DNA of 64,000 bases, from NCBI GenBank assembly GCA_029817715.1, contig JARUPY010000533.1:392001-456000 (forward strand), written 5' to 3'. A program made the position numbers and the translations under genes. Of the stretch, positions 22,860-33,400 are shown one piece after another. How positions within the stretch are numbered: position 1 is the stretch's first letter; each line of letters begins with the position of its first letter. The notes below the pieces were generated by a model. The model did no database searches and was not told where the DNA came from. It saw only the letters and a program-made list of their open reading frames with translations. The stretch comes from Melastoma dodecandrum (Eukaryota; Streptophyta; Magnoliopsida; Myrtales; Melastomataceae).

Positions 22860-24850
22860 CACAGATACCTCCTCCAATCCAGATTCCGGCAGGTTTCTTT
22901 TCAACTACATTGAAGCTCGATGAGGGAAATTACGCCTTGTGGAAGGGACAGGTACTTGCTGCAATTGTGGCCGGAGGCTACAAGGACTTTGTACATGGTT
23001 CAACCCAGCCACCGGAAAAATTTGCAGATGCAGCCATGAATGAAATCAACCCGACTACAAGCTATGGCAAATGACAGATAAGTCTGTCATGAGCTTTTTG
23101 TTTTCCTCACTTACTCAGGAACCTCTAAGTCAGGTAGTTTGCTGCACCTCCTCGCACGAAGTTTGGGAAAGTCTGAAGCAGCGTTACGAGTCTCATTCCA
23201 CGACCCGAGTCATAAACCTGCGAATGCAAGAAGGGAAAACAATGCAACAATACTTGAACTTGGTGAAAATGCTGTCAGACCAACTTGGAGCAATTGGAGA
23301 ACGAGTCCCGTATAGAGATTACATTTGGTACTTGCTTGAAGGACTTCCAGCGGAGTATGACCCTATTGTGACAGCTATTTATAGCCGACCTGATCAGCCA
23401 TCCCTCGACGAAGTACACCAGCTACTTCTTACATTTGACATGAGGGTGTAGAAGCGACATGTTCCTGAATCTATATTGCCTCAGGTATAGCTTTCCTCAC
23501 TTTCTTCTAGTTCACCTCAGCCAAGGTCACCATATTCGACTAAACACCACAGACCACCTACCGAGCCAGCTTTTCATAACCAAACCAGATACAGTAACCC
23601 AATCCATTTTGAACCACGGACTTACAACCATACCTCTCCCTATTATCAAACTGGGGTGTTAGGCCGAGACCCTACACACCCAGATGGGGAGCTAGACCAC
23701 CATTCAGGTCTCGTCCACCACCACCTCGTTGCCAGCTCTGTTTCAAGCTTGGACATACAGCCCAAACTTGTTACCATCGCACCCAGACTTCTCTCACTCC
23801 TCAAAACTACCATACCAGCATGTATAATCCGACCTCCGTCCCAGGACACCCACACCATTATAATACTGCCATGAACCCATCACCTACCCCAACCCAATCT
23901 TATCAGTCGTTTGAACCGAGTGACTGGTTGTTTGACTCGGGGGCAATACACCACGTCACTCCTGCTCTCGGTGACTTCTCCACTTCAGTCCCTTACCTTG
24001 GTAAGTCCTCAGTCATGGTAGGCAATGGCCACAAACTTCACATTGCTCACACTGGCAAAACTGAGCTTCTCCTCTCTTCTCTAACTCCACTTTTCCTTAA
24101 TAACATGCTCCATACACCATATATGTCTCAGCGTTTAGTCAGCATCTCCAAATTATGTCTTGATAATAATATGTCTGTCGAATTTCATTCTACTGGTTTT
24201 CTGATTAAGGACAAGGCGACAAACCAGATAATCCTCCGCGGTCCAGCTCACCGAGGTCTTTACAAACTCCCTCTACAGCCTCTGAAGCCTAGTGGCAGCT
24301 CTGTCCAACTTGCTTCTCATCCATCTGCTCTTCATACAACTCTCTCTGCAATGGACACTCTTCAGTGGCATTGTCGTCTTGGTCATCCCAATCATGAAGT
24401 TCTTCAAAAGGTTCTCTCTGTGTGTAATAAGATGTGCCACGCCTCTCAGAACTTCTGTCAGTCATGTATTCTGAGCAAACACCACAGACAACAATTTCCA
24501 GTGTCTAATTCTCATTCTGTCGAACCTTTCGAGCTCATACACACTGATATCTGGGGCCCTTCTCTTGTACAGTCCATTACAGGAGCTCGTTACTTTCTTT
24601 TACTTATTGATGATGCCTCTCGATTCTCTTGGATTTATCTGCTACAAACCAAGTCCCAAGCTTTTACAGCTTTTTGTCAGTTCAACAAACTAGTCCAGAC
24701 ACAATTTCAGAGTCATATCAAGTTCCGTTCCTTACACAAGGTTTTCCTTGATAAAGGTATTCAACACCAAATTTCCTGTCCGTATACCCCACAACAAAAT
24801 GGGCGTGAAGGAGGAAAAAAAGACATGTCGTTGAGGTTGGTCTATCCCTG
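22860..24850 (+). mobile_element. Truncated Ty1/copia retrotransposon (gag to partial integrase)
   Basis: The order is that of a copia polyprotein but in interrupted frames. A UBN2-type gag begins LDEGNYALWKGQVLAAIVAG (about 22910-22970) and continues in an open frame at 23071-23451 (SHEVWESLKQRYESHS). A CCHC zinc knuckle lies at about 23730-23790 (CQLCFKLGHTAQTC). Next come a protease WLFDSGAIHHVTP and a GAG-pre-integrase zinc motif with CRLGHPNH and CQSC. The integrase start has the first catalytic Asp in IHTDIWGP. The integrase then loses its central part (FRSLHKVFLDKGIQHQISCP is fused to the PYTPQQNG motif) and ends. No reverse transcriptase, RNase H or LTR pair is present. It is a dead fragment. 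Confidence 0.9.
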
Positions 24851-26170
24851 AGATAGGTTAACCAGCAAGCCTGGGTTGGACGCGACCCACTGAACAAACT
24901 TCATACATATACTCCTCTTCACTGATGGACATGAACGGCTGGACACATTCAGCTGCCAGCAGTTCCATTCGTGCAAACCAACTGGATCTGTCTCCAGTAC
25001 ATGCTGTAATCAGATGAGAAGGTTTGGCATTGCGGATCTTCGCGGTAGGTTTGGCCATCTTGAGGAAAGGGAGAGCCTGTCGAGTCGCGAGCACATCAGG
25101 AGCTATTGTTCGTGATTAGTTCAGCAGGGGGGGAGTTTACTTGTACTCTTAGGGCCCGTTGGGTTTAAGGATATTGGGCCGGAATGGAATGAATTTTATT
25201 CGGTCCGGCCCGTTTGATTTTTCAGATTTGTGTTGCGCGTCCGATTGATGAGTGATCCGAATGATAAGCGTCTTGTTCGAGTGGAATTCGCTGTTTGATT
25301 GTTATCCTGAGTCGATTTGTTAGCTTGAGGCGAATTTGGGTTTGTTTAGGGTTTGATGCGCTATTTTTTTTGTTGCTTTGATTCGGGGGACAAAGCTTTG
25401 TTTTGTTATTGTTTGCACTTCTTTGATGTAATGAGCCTTGGTTGTCTTGTGGGGAAGAATTCGCCAGATGATAGTGGTACTGCTTTTCTAGGTTTTGCTT
25501 TTGAAGTAGATTCCTTATTTTCACCTGGTTTTTTAAGAATGTGACAGAGTTGCCAAGGGAATTGAGTTTGTCTGATTTCGTGTTTTTCTGTTACCAATCC
25601 TTGGGAATGTTATGATAAGAGATTTTGGGGGAAACCCAAATTAAAAAGGTGTAATCTTTTGTCTCTCAGAAATTATGAAGCCCTACTTTATTGTTCTTCG
25701 TTTGATATCCTGGCCTGAGTTTTATTGCTGATATTCGTTGTTGAATCTGTGTATTCAGGAACTCTGTCCAGCCAGCTTCGAATTTCTTCCTCGTCTGCCC
25801 GCCCGAGTGTTGGCTCTATTACATGATCCTACCATCATTCACATTATTTTGTTTTGCTAAAGCATTTGAATGTGTTTGTCATAGAACAAAAATCTGGATT
25901 TAGCTGCCTATATTCCAGTGACTTGTTCTGCATGGTCTTGCCTCTGCCTTTCAACTTCGACTGCCTAGGAACATTTACTTATTTAGGAGACGCACCTGAA
26001 GACAAAATGATAATAATATTTTTGCGAGTTACAATTCTATTTCCATTCCAATCTCATTCCATTTCATTGGAATTACATTATTCCCCCCTCTCGTTATAAC
26101 AAGGCAAACACTCATACTTACAGCCGCATCCTTCGTATCTCTTGCGAGCGTAAAAACAAGGCCCCAGAGG
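24851..26170. other. Sequence between copia fragment and DUF3339 pseudogene
   Basis: No intact gene is seen. Positions 25140-26165 may include the old promoter and spliced 5' UTR of the DUF3339 gene just downstream. GGAATGGAATG-type motifs occur near 25183 and, in inverse form, near 26050. They could be ends of a small transposon, but the flanks do not match well. Confidence 0.3.
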
Positions 26171-26379
26171 ATGGCGGACTGGGGTCCCGTTTTTCGTTGC
26201 GGCGGTTCTCTTCATGCTCCTGACACCCAGGCTCCTGTTCCAGATCCCAGGTCACCCTAGGAGTATGGAATTCGGCAACTTCAGGATGAGTGGGCAAGAT
26301 CTTGGTCCACTCCCTACTATACTTCAGCCTCGTCTATGTCTTCTTCATCGCTATCAAGGTTCACCTGTACATCGGCTGA
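26171..26379 (+). pseudogene. DUF3339 small membrane protein, frameshifted
   Basis: Starts MADWGPV, the hallmark of the roughly 68-residue plant DUF3339 family. The conserved body is split over three frames: VAAVLFMLLTP-like sequence, LLFQIPGHPRSMEFGNFRMS, then ILVHSLLYFSLVYVFFIAI-like sequence ending LYIG followed by TGA at 26377. There is one extra T in the run at about 26189-26194. About two bases are missing near 26290, in the codons after the Met-Ser-Gly. Read literally, the first frame runs to a TAG at 26267. The family encodes very short two-span membrane proteins of unknown role. The lesions were inferred against the remembered family sequence. Confidence 0.8.
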
Positions 26380-27831
26380 TTCGTATTCTCCCGATGTTTC
26401 CTTCTTAGCACATCCTCGTTCGATGCCGCGAATAGGCAGCTTTCTTTAACCTTGTTGGGTACTCACCCGGTTCCACGGCTGCACTTGCTGTGGCTGGATG
26501 CTGATAACCTTGGTCGAGTAATTCTCCTACTTCTACTTATTCTTGATGATCTCTTCAAGTGTGTTACACGATGCGAAGTCATTATCAGTCATGAATCAGT
26601 GAATGAAAATACATGATTATTACACTAATCTACCAATTTCGTCACTAACTGCAGTGAAAATATTGTGAGAAACGTTGTGATGGCGATTCCTCGAAGCAAC
26701 TTATCCAGAGAAAGTCAGAGAAGACACTTACAAAATTCAAACAACTGACAACACAGAGAGGGAGGTCTCCTGCTTCACATGATCATCGTGTTTCACATAA
26801 ACGCGTGGGCGTGGGATTTTCAATCTCATTTTGAAATAATAATGCATTTCGGTGGAAGGACCCCACTTCCCTTATCGTCGGGCATCGAGGGAGGGATCTC
26901 GTCCATACATCATGTCTGGTGGTGGTGGGGTCAACCCCCCTCCACAACACAATCCGTACCCCACCTATGACCTTTTCCCGTTTTCTTTCTTACTTTTTAA
27001 TCCCTTTCTTTTTTTACTTTCTCAACAACGAATTTTGGGTGAAAACGACAGTAAGTAATCAGGGAATAAGATTTGATCTCCCTCCCCTGTATCTTCTGGG
27101 ATTAGCTCATCCGGGATTTCATCTAATCACAAGTGACAACTCCAATGTTGTGTTGTTATAAAGGAAATCTCAAATTCAGTAATTAAGTATATTTATATAC
27201 TCAATATTTTTAGCCAATGCACAAAGGGGGCGGCGGATAGATTTGCAGCGAACAATCTGGGGAAGGATAGGATATGAGATAGATGTAGATAGGCCTAAGA
27301 TTTAATGGCCTTTGTAGAGGATGAACATGGGCAGATGCAGAAGAAGCAAAACACAACCCCCCCCCCCACTCCTCCTCAGAGAGGATCGACCCAGATAAAC
27401 AAAGACTGGATCCTGTTAAAAATGTAGTAAATGGTAATGGAGTTCCCAGGCATCAATCACCAACCAACTTTATCATAATAATGTCGGATACAAAAGCAAA
27501 ATAATACAAGGGGGGGAAATTACAAAATAGCTAACCCAATGATTATTCAACAAAGAGAAGCCATCATCATCATGTTCATCCCAATGTTCCCTGTTGTGAT
27601 GAGAGGGTAGGATCTATCTTCATAAGGAAAATAGCATACCCTCCCGTACCAAAAGCCACCCAGAAGAATTACACTTCCAAAACCCCCCTGTTATCAAATC
27701 CTCTATCCTTCAGCTGGAGGCTAAACAGAACTGAAGGTAGGGGGGATGAGGCTTCTTTTCATCTCGATGCCGCTTTCGAATCATCCTTTCTTTGTACACG
27801 ATTGGGTGTGTTTGTGTGTGATCCATGTCGC
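26380..27831. other. Gap left of the small membrane-protein gene
   Basis: No gene is recognised. Positions 27500-27831 are probably the 3' UTR of the minus-strand gene ending at 27832. A C run at 27359-27366 and AT-rich stretches at 27180-27220 are the only compositional oddities. Confidence 0.35.
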
Positions 27832-28897
27832 TCACAACAGCTTCCAAGCTGAAATGGAGAAAACACTTGATGAATGTGAGTGCGAACGGAAAGAGGCTCG
27901 GGGCGATAAATCACCATCCATTTTGATGACCAGATAGAATAAGAACAGGAGGACCCTTTTGAACAACAGGTAATAGCAATCTTGGATGTTACTCCAGAAT
28001 CATGGAGGCATAAGCCAGATCAATGTCAACCACCCGCATAAACAGATTTAGTGACCACGGCTCCAAAGAAGGGCATTTCCGTGCCACCAATCCGTGAGAT
28101 CAACAAAGAACCCATAATCTCCGAAACTGCTTATAATGGTCGGATCGACCTAAAAAGGGATACGCCTTTCCTTCAGGTACTAATATCTAAGACAGACCAA
28201 CTGGAGACGGGAATGATTGTCGAAAACATCACAGAAACAAAGCAAATTGGTGTCTCGGATCAACTCGGGTTGGAACAGATGATCTTTATCACTTTTCGAA
28301 TAGGCATCGGGCAGAAAGAACAACTACCATATTCAAAAACCTAGAAGCTAAATTAAAAAGGAAGGAGGGATACCCCCTTGGAAACAAGACCAGGACAAAG
28401 CAGACAGAAAGACGTGAAATTGGCGAGATGGCTTGCGAATCCTGCCAGAGTTTCTGATGCAGCGCAGCACAGGAGGCAGACAACGGCAGCACAGATCAGA
28501 AAGGGTGGGTATGCTTACAGGGGATGTCCTTCTTGGGAGCGGGGGGACCAGTGGCGAAACAGAGGAGGGAGCGGCCGAGGAAGGAAAGGGCGGAGACGAT
28601 ACCGGCGAGGTAGAGGAAAACGACGAGGCAAAGGACCCAGGGCATGAGCATGAAGCCGATGAAGAAAGTGACGGAGCCGCAAAACATGAGAGCGAGGGAC
28701 ATGCCGAGCATGAGGGAGGCGAAGCCGGCGGGGGTAATGGAGGGGGAGGAGGAGGGTATCCTGGGAGGGGGGAGGGGGGAGGAGGAGGGATCGTGGGGGA
28801 GGGAGAGAGGGGGTCGGAGGAGGTTGAGGACGAGGGTGGAGAGATCGTGAAGGAGCCTGGAGTGGTGGTCGCACGGCGGCTGATGACTCCTCATCAT
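27832..28897 (-). CDS. Small plant transmembrane protein of unknown function
   Basis: Two coding exons, 28519-28897 and 27832-27848 (donor CCCT|GTAAGC, acceptor ATTTCAG, phase 1), give 131 residues. The N terminus MMRSHQPPCDHHSRLLHDLS is followed by VLNLLRPP and a Pro/Ser-rich stretch. Then come ITPAGFASLMLGMSLALMFC and two to three hydrophobic membrane spans at about 65-118. The basic tail PPAPKKDIPSWKLL uses the short second exon. This matches, from memory, a small plant family annotated only as 'transmembrane protein' (Arabidopsis At3g02640/At5g16250 type) whose members end in a similar WKL sequence. No function is known to me. The 5' leader carries a CTT microsatellite at 28928-28954, so the upstream open frame is not taken as coding. 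Confidence 0.82.
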
Positions 28898-28927
28898 CAC
28901 CTTCTTTCCTTCCTTCCTTCTCGATGG

Positions 28928-28954
28928 TTTCTTCTTCTTCTTCTTCTTCTTCTT
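28928..28954. repeat. (CTT)n microsatellite
   Basis: About nine CTT units in the 5' UTR of the small membrane-protein gene. On the minus strand they read AAG and create a run of lysine codons in an upstream frame that is probably not translated. Confidence 0.9.
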
Positions 28955-30457
28955 GGGTGTATAATTGAAAGTGGAGTTGGGGGGGGATTGATTACGAAGA
29001 CCGATGCGAGTTCTTCCCTCCTTTGTGTTGTTTGGTGTTTCCGGTTGCTTCCTCTGGGGCCAAATTTTTGATTGGTTTGGTTGGTTTACCCCACGAGAGA
29101 GAGAGAGAGGGAGAGAATAAAAAGAAACAAAGGATAAGAAGAAGGAGAAGAACAGCAACTACCCCAGCAGAAGCAGATCATATCAACATCTCCCCCCCCC
29201 CCCCCACCAAAAAAAAAAGAGTATTTAATCCATTACCATATAAGATGTTTTCCGATTCCCAATTAATTAATTATTAAATCTTTTTAGAAGAAATAATATA
29301 TGTGAATTGAATTACTGAGTGATCGATCATTCGACTTCTCTTTCTCGACCCCCATTATTACTAGTCAGAGAACCAAGTTGGGTCAATGTCCCCATTTTTG
29401 CACGAGGGGAGAAGAGATGACGTGTCAACACCCCCCCAAGGAAAAGAGAAACCGAAACAAACAGAGACTGCCGATTGATTCTCGTGTTTGGAAGGTTTTT
29501 CCTCTTGGCGAGGGGAAAATTAATGCCAGAGGTCATCCACTCCCTCCAGGCATCCAATTCGGCGCCTCTGCCCCTATAACCTTCCAAAGCTCCCCCTTTC
29601 CCTTCTTCAAAACACTAAACAGAACACGGAGGGGACGGATAGTGGCCGACGTCTTCTCTGTTCTCACTGGCGCTCCCCCGACAGATCGGAGGCTAACTGA
29701 ATTCCGGCGCTGGATCGCCATCCGCGTGCTGTTGCCTCTGGATTTTCGACAGTTGAGTCCGAGTTGTCGATTCCTTTTCCTTTCCTTTCCTTTTCTTTAC
29801 TTTTCTGCTTTGGTTTGTTATTCTCTCCGAGCTCGTACAAGTGAGAAATGATCGCAGATGAGTGCAGCGGCAGAAGCGCGGAATGCCAAGGGAACTCCGC
29901 CGTCAGAGGTTTTCGTCTTTCTTTCGACGAATATCAGTAAGCAATGCATCGCTCTGGTTTGTTATCTTCTGCTCTTTGTATTCTCGATGAAGGTTATCAG
30001 TTGGCAGCAACAACCTGCATTCTGTACGTCAGAATTGGGAAAAAAAAACAGTAGTCCATCACCGAGTGGTGATTTGTCCAACAGGACTGCACCTGACCAT
30101 CTGTGTCATTTAGAATACCATTATTAGGATAGAATACAGTGGTTGCTGCTTACCAGCACAGCCAACCAAACACAACGGGCTACACTTCCATGGCAAAGAT
30201 TCCATGAAGCTCCCTTTTTCTTTAGGTATAGAATAAGCATGCAGCAGACACAGGCCATAAATTCAGTACGGTTGTCGCCGTGACTCCCGGCTGTGAGAGA
30301 TTATATTTGAAGCTTTTTAGACAACTCTGTAGGTCAGAAACCAAGGGACTATTCCGAGAATTCCTGTAGAGTCTAGGTTGCCACCTCCAGTTGGTATTTT
30401 TACATTTACTTCGACCTCATCTGGTGAAGCACAGGATTCAGGTAGATAAATGGCTTG
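28955..30457. other. Interval between small membrane protein and FLC-like 3' end
   Basis: Contains the promoter of the minus-strand gene, a GA-rich and a C-rich run (29095-29115, 29189-29203), and a G+C-richer block at 29480-29920. That block has an open frame beginning MSAAAEARNAKGTPPSE at 29858 followed by a possible donor. It could be the first exon of a plus-strand transcript running toward the 3' end of FLC-like, but no second exon was found. The FLC-like 3' UTR is expected at the right edge. Confidence 0.35.
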
Positions 30458-33400
30458 TTACTGAGGGGGATTGTTCTGCAGGTTCCATATATGGGGAACT
30501 AGCTCTGTTTAGTTTCATAGCCAGATATCTGGAAAAAAGAATAGAGTCTGTCCTCTTTGAACTGCGTACCTGGTCATGGAGTTGCTGCTGCATCTCTTGG
30601 ATTGCAAATGCTTCCTGTTCAAAAGAATCACCGAGAGTCATCAACGTTTGACAATTTGAGCTTTTCTGTTATCTGAACTCGGGAGAAATCCAAACCAACA
30701 TTTCCTCATCTCTTTGTGTAATAATACTATGATGGCTAAAAATGATAAGTTGGTCCTCGAAAAATATTAAATTCCGTGATATTGTGTTGACAGTTCATCC
30801 TACCTCCTGATTTGTTTCCTGCTAACTTTGTTTGCTTACCCATTGTTGAATGGTTCGTCATCCTGGACTTATTGCTAAATCCATCTCGCACAACCATCGA
30901 CAATCTATTGGCTGCCCATTAACTCTAGCTGAGAAAGATCTCGGTGTTGTTATGTATAATATTGGTTTGTCTATCTTAGGAGTAAAAACCACAGTTAGTT
31001 ATCTCCACCAATTTTCAATTCAGTCTAGTTTGCTGATTCCTTCAATTTTTTCTCGCCGATAACTACCCGCTTGCACCACCAGCCAGTTGAAGCTAGAAAC
31101 TGCAGGTATTTAAACGAAGTGGTTTTCTAATGCAATTATGTAAGTCTCTGCACAGCAATGCTCATGAGATACACAAGGCCAGGCAAAGGAGGCAGCCAAC
31201 ACCCAGTCACGATGCCCACAGAAGCCAAATCACGAGCTTCTACCATAAATAGTAATTGTACACGGCAATGAACGATAGACATCTCTATGGGCCAAGTTTT
31301 CCTACTAGTGTGAGGTGGGAATGGTGCGTGCATACATGTAACGTAACGTCATTCTTCCTAATATTTGTTCCTAGTTTGTTTTCACACCCTCGAACCCCGA
31401 CATAATAACTCTTTGATTGCACCAAAGCTTTGTCCTTATATATATAAATCTATAATTTCATCATAGCAGCTGAAAGTGACATTGACATAAGAAGCAGAGT
31501 GAAATATTGTCAGAACCTTTTAGTTTTCTCAAATGACATGAATTGGAATAACTCATGACATATTTAAACAAAATTTGCAGGTCAGAGAAGAGTTAGGCCT
31601 ATATATAACAGGCGAGGACCCAAATCCACATGTAAATCAATTAGTCGGTCTTATTTACAACAGCTGGGAAGTAGGTCTTTGTTTACTCAGGTGACAAAGT
31701 GTATTGAATGTGAAATATTCCAGGTTAACCAAAGAGAGAGGCATTTCAACTTTACCTGATTGTACTCATTGTAAACATTGATTGAAGCATCCAACTTATC
31801 CTGTAGAAGAGTCATTGTTTGTAGCATAAGTTCAATCTGCATTATGTGTTTCTCTATTAAGATTTCGCACTTCCTTTCCAAGACCTAAATATAGGAGCTC
31901 ATGAATGCATTCAAAGCTCAAATAATTCTTCATGCGTAAGTTTTTTTAGTAGAACGAATGTGTAGAGCCTTTGATTTTCGAGAGAAATGATGGCTATAAT
32001 AAGTAATGAACAAAAAAGCAACTTCCTTGAATTCTTGAATTTTAACCATATATTAGGACAACACTTTACGGACTAATATCCAACTTTCGAAGTTTTGATG
32101 AAGTAAGGTCAGAAGGTATCTGTCATATGTACACCTCTACTGAGTCATTTTAGACATATGGAGATTTGCCTGCCCTAATAGGGTTACAATATTATAATTT
32201 TGGTTCTTTTTGTTTGAGATTTACCGGTTTTGTTCTGCACCTCGTTCTTTCATCTAACTTTTAAAAACATGTCTAGCAATGAGACGAGACGACATCGATC
32301 AATAAGCTTATATCAAAGATGACTGGAATATCTGTCTATTGTTGTTTGAGGGAGAAACATGAATGTACCTTATGAGATGTTACACGTCTCCGTGCTGAAT
32401 CAAGATGCTTTTCCCACTGAATCAGGGTAGAAACATCCATATTCTCATGCCATGGTCCCTCAAAGAACCTGCATCAGAAAATGCATGACATGACTGATTA
32501 TTTTGGACACCTAGAGGAAATCTATGGATGGTTACCTTTGAGAAGCACAAAGTAGCTCTGAGCCAGTCAACTCAGTTGGCTGTCCAGATTGCAATACCTA
32601 CAACGTTGAGATGCTATTATAAGTCACTTTAAAGGTGACCTAAGTAGAGAAAAATAGATGGTGCGCATACTCATGGAAAGGTTTATAAGCATAAAATCAG
32701 GCATCCTTAGGATGATAAAGAAGTAACCGAATGATTGATGGCGCAAACTCATGAAAAGCTTGATAAGTTTTAACATGATAAGGTAATCAAGTGATTTGAG
32801 TTGATGGAGACAATTGAGAAAAGAACAAGAGGAAAAATAACACCATTAATTATGACAAGTTATAACATGAGAACTTTTATAGATTCAGACAACTAAGGAT
32901 TGTTGCTTCTCTTGCGATTCTATTGCACAATAAGTGTTCTCAGCTTAAAATGTCATAGAGGCATTCTAAAGTTTATGTTTGACAGAATTATGAAGTAGAG
33001 TTTTTATTTCTAAAGCTACAAAGCCAATAAATCAATAAGTTCTTGACAACATATTTGTGAAAGCAAATAAATATGTAGAGAAAGTAACTCACTCTTGTCT
33101 CATTCGCACAATTACAAACTTCTGCTTCTCCAAGATAAATCTCGTAGCGCTTGATAATGTCTTCCAAACTACAAATGAGATACGCATTTTTACCAGGTAG
33201 AATGTAATACAAAAAAAAAATTGAGCTTTATTTTACTATTAAGAAATGGCACGAGTCTTATGTAACTTGAGTTTAGACAATAGTTTTAAATTGTTAATAA
33301 ACATGTATGAGGTCATGATGATATGGAGGGGTATAGGGAGACTTAGTGCGTTCTATCACAACTATTTTATGCAGGAGGTTCAACTTCATATTTCTATCCT

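Noticed and set aside
25158..26090. Possible transposon with GGAATGGAATG-like ends
   Set aside because: The inverse match between the two ends is limited to a short, common motif. No target duplication was seen.
28433..29071. 212-codon plus-strand Glu/Gly-rich frame
   Set aside because: Mirror of the Ser/Pro-rich minus-strand membrane-protein exon. Composition is an artefact of the purine-rich strand.
29378..29851. 157-codon plus-strand frame as a gene
   Set aside because: No recognisable domain and low-complexity C-terminal part. Kept only as a possible non-coding transcript region.
30438..30569. Read-through C terminus of FLC-like exon 6 ([20 protein letters not shown]...)
   Set aside because: A normal donor GTACGC follows the exon, and an acceptor at CTGCAG gives a short family-like tail. 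Read-through is considered the less likely form.
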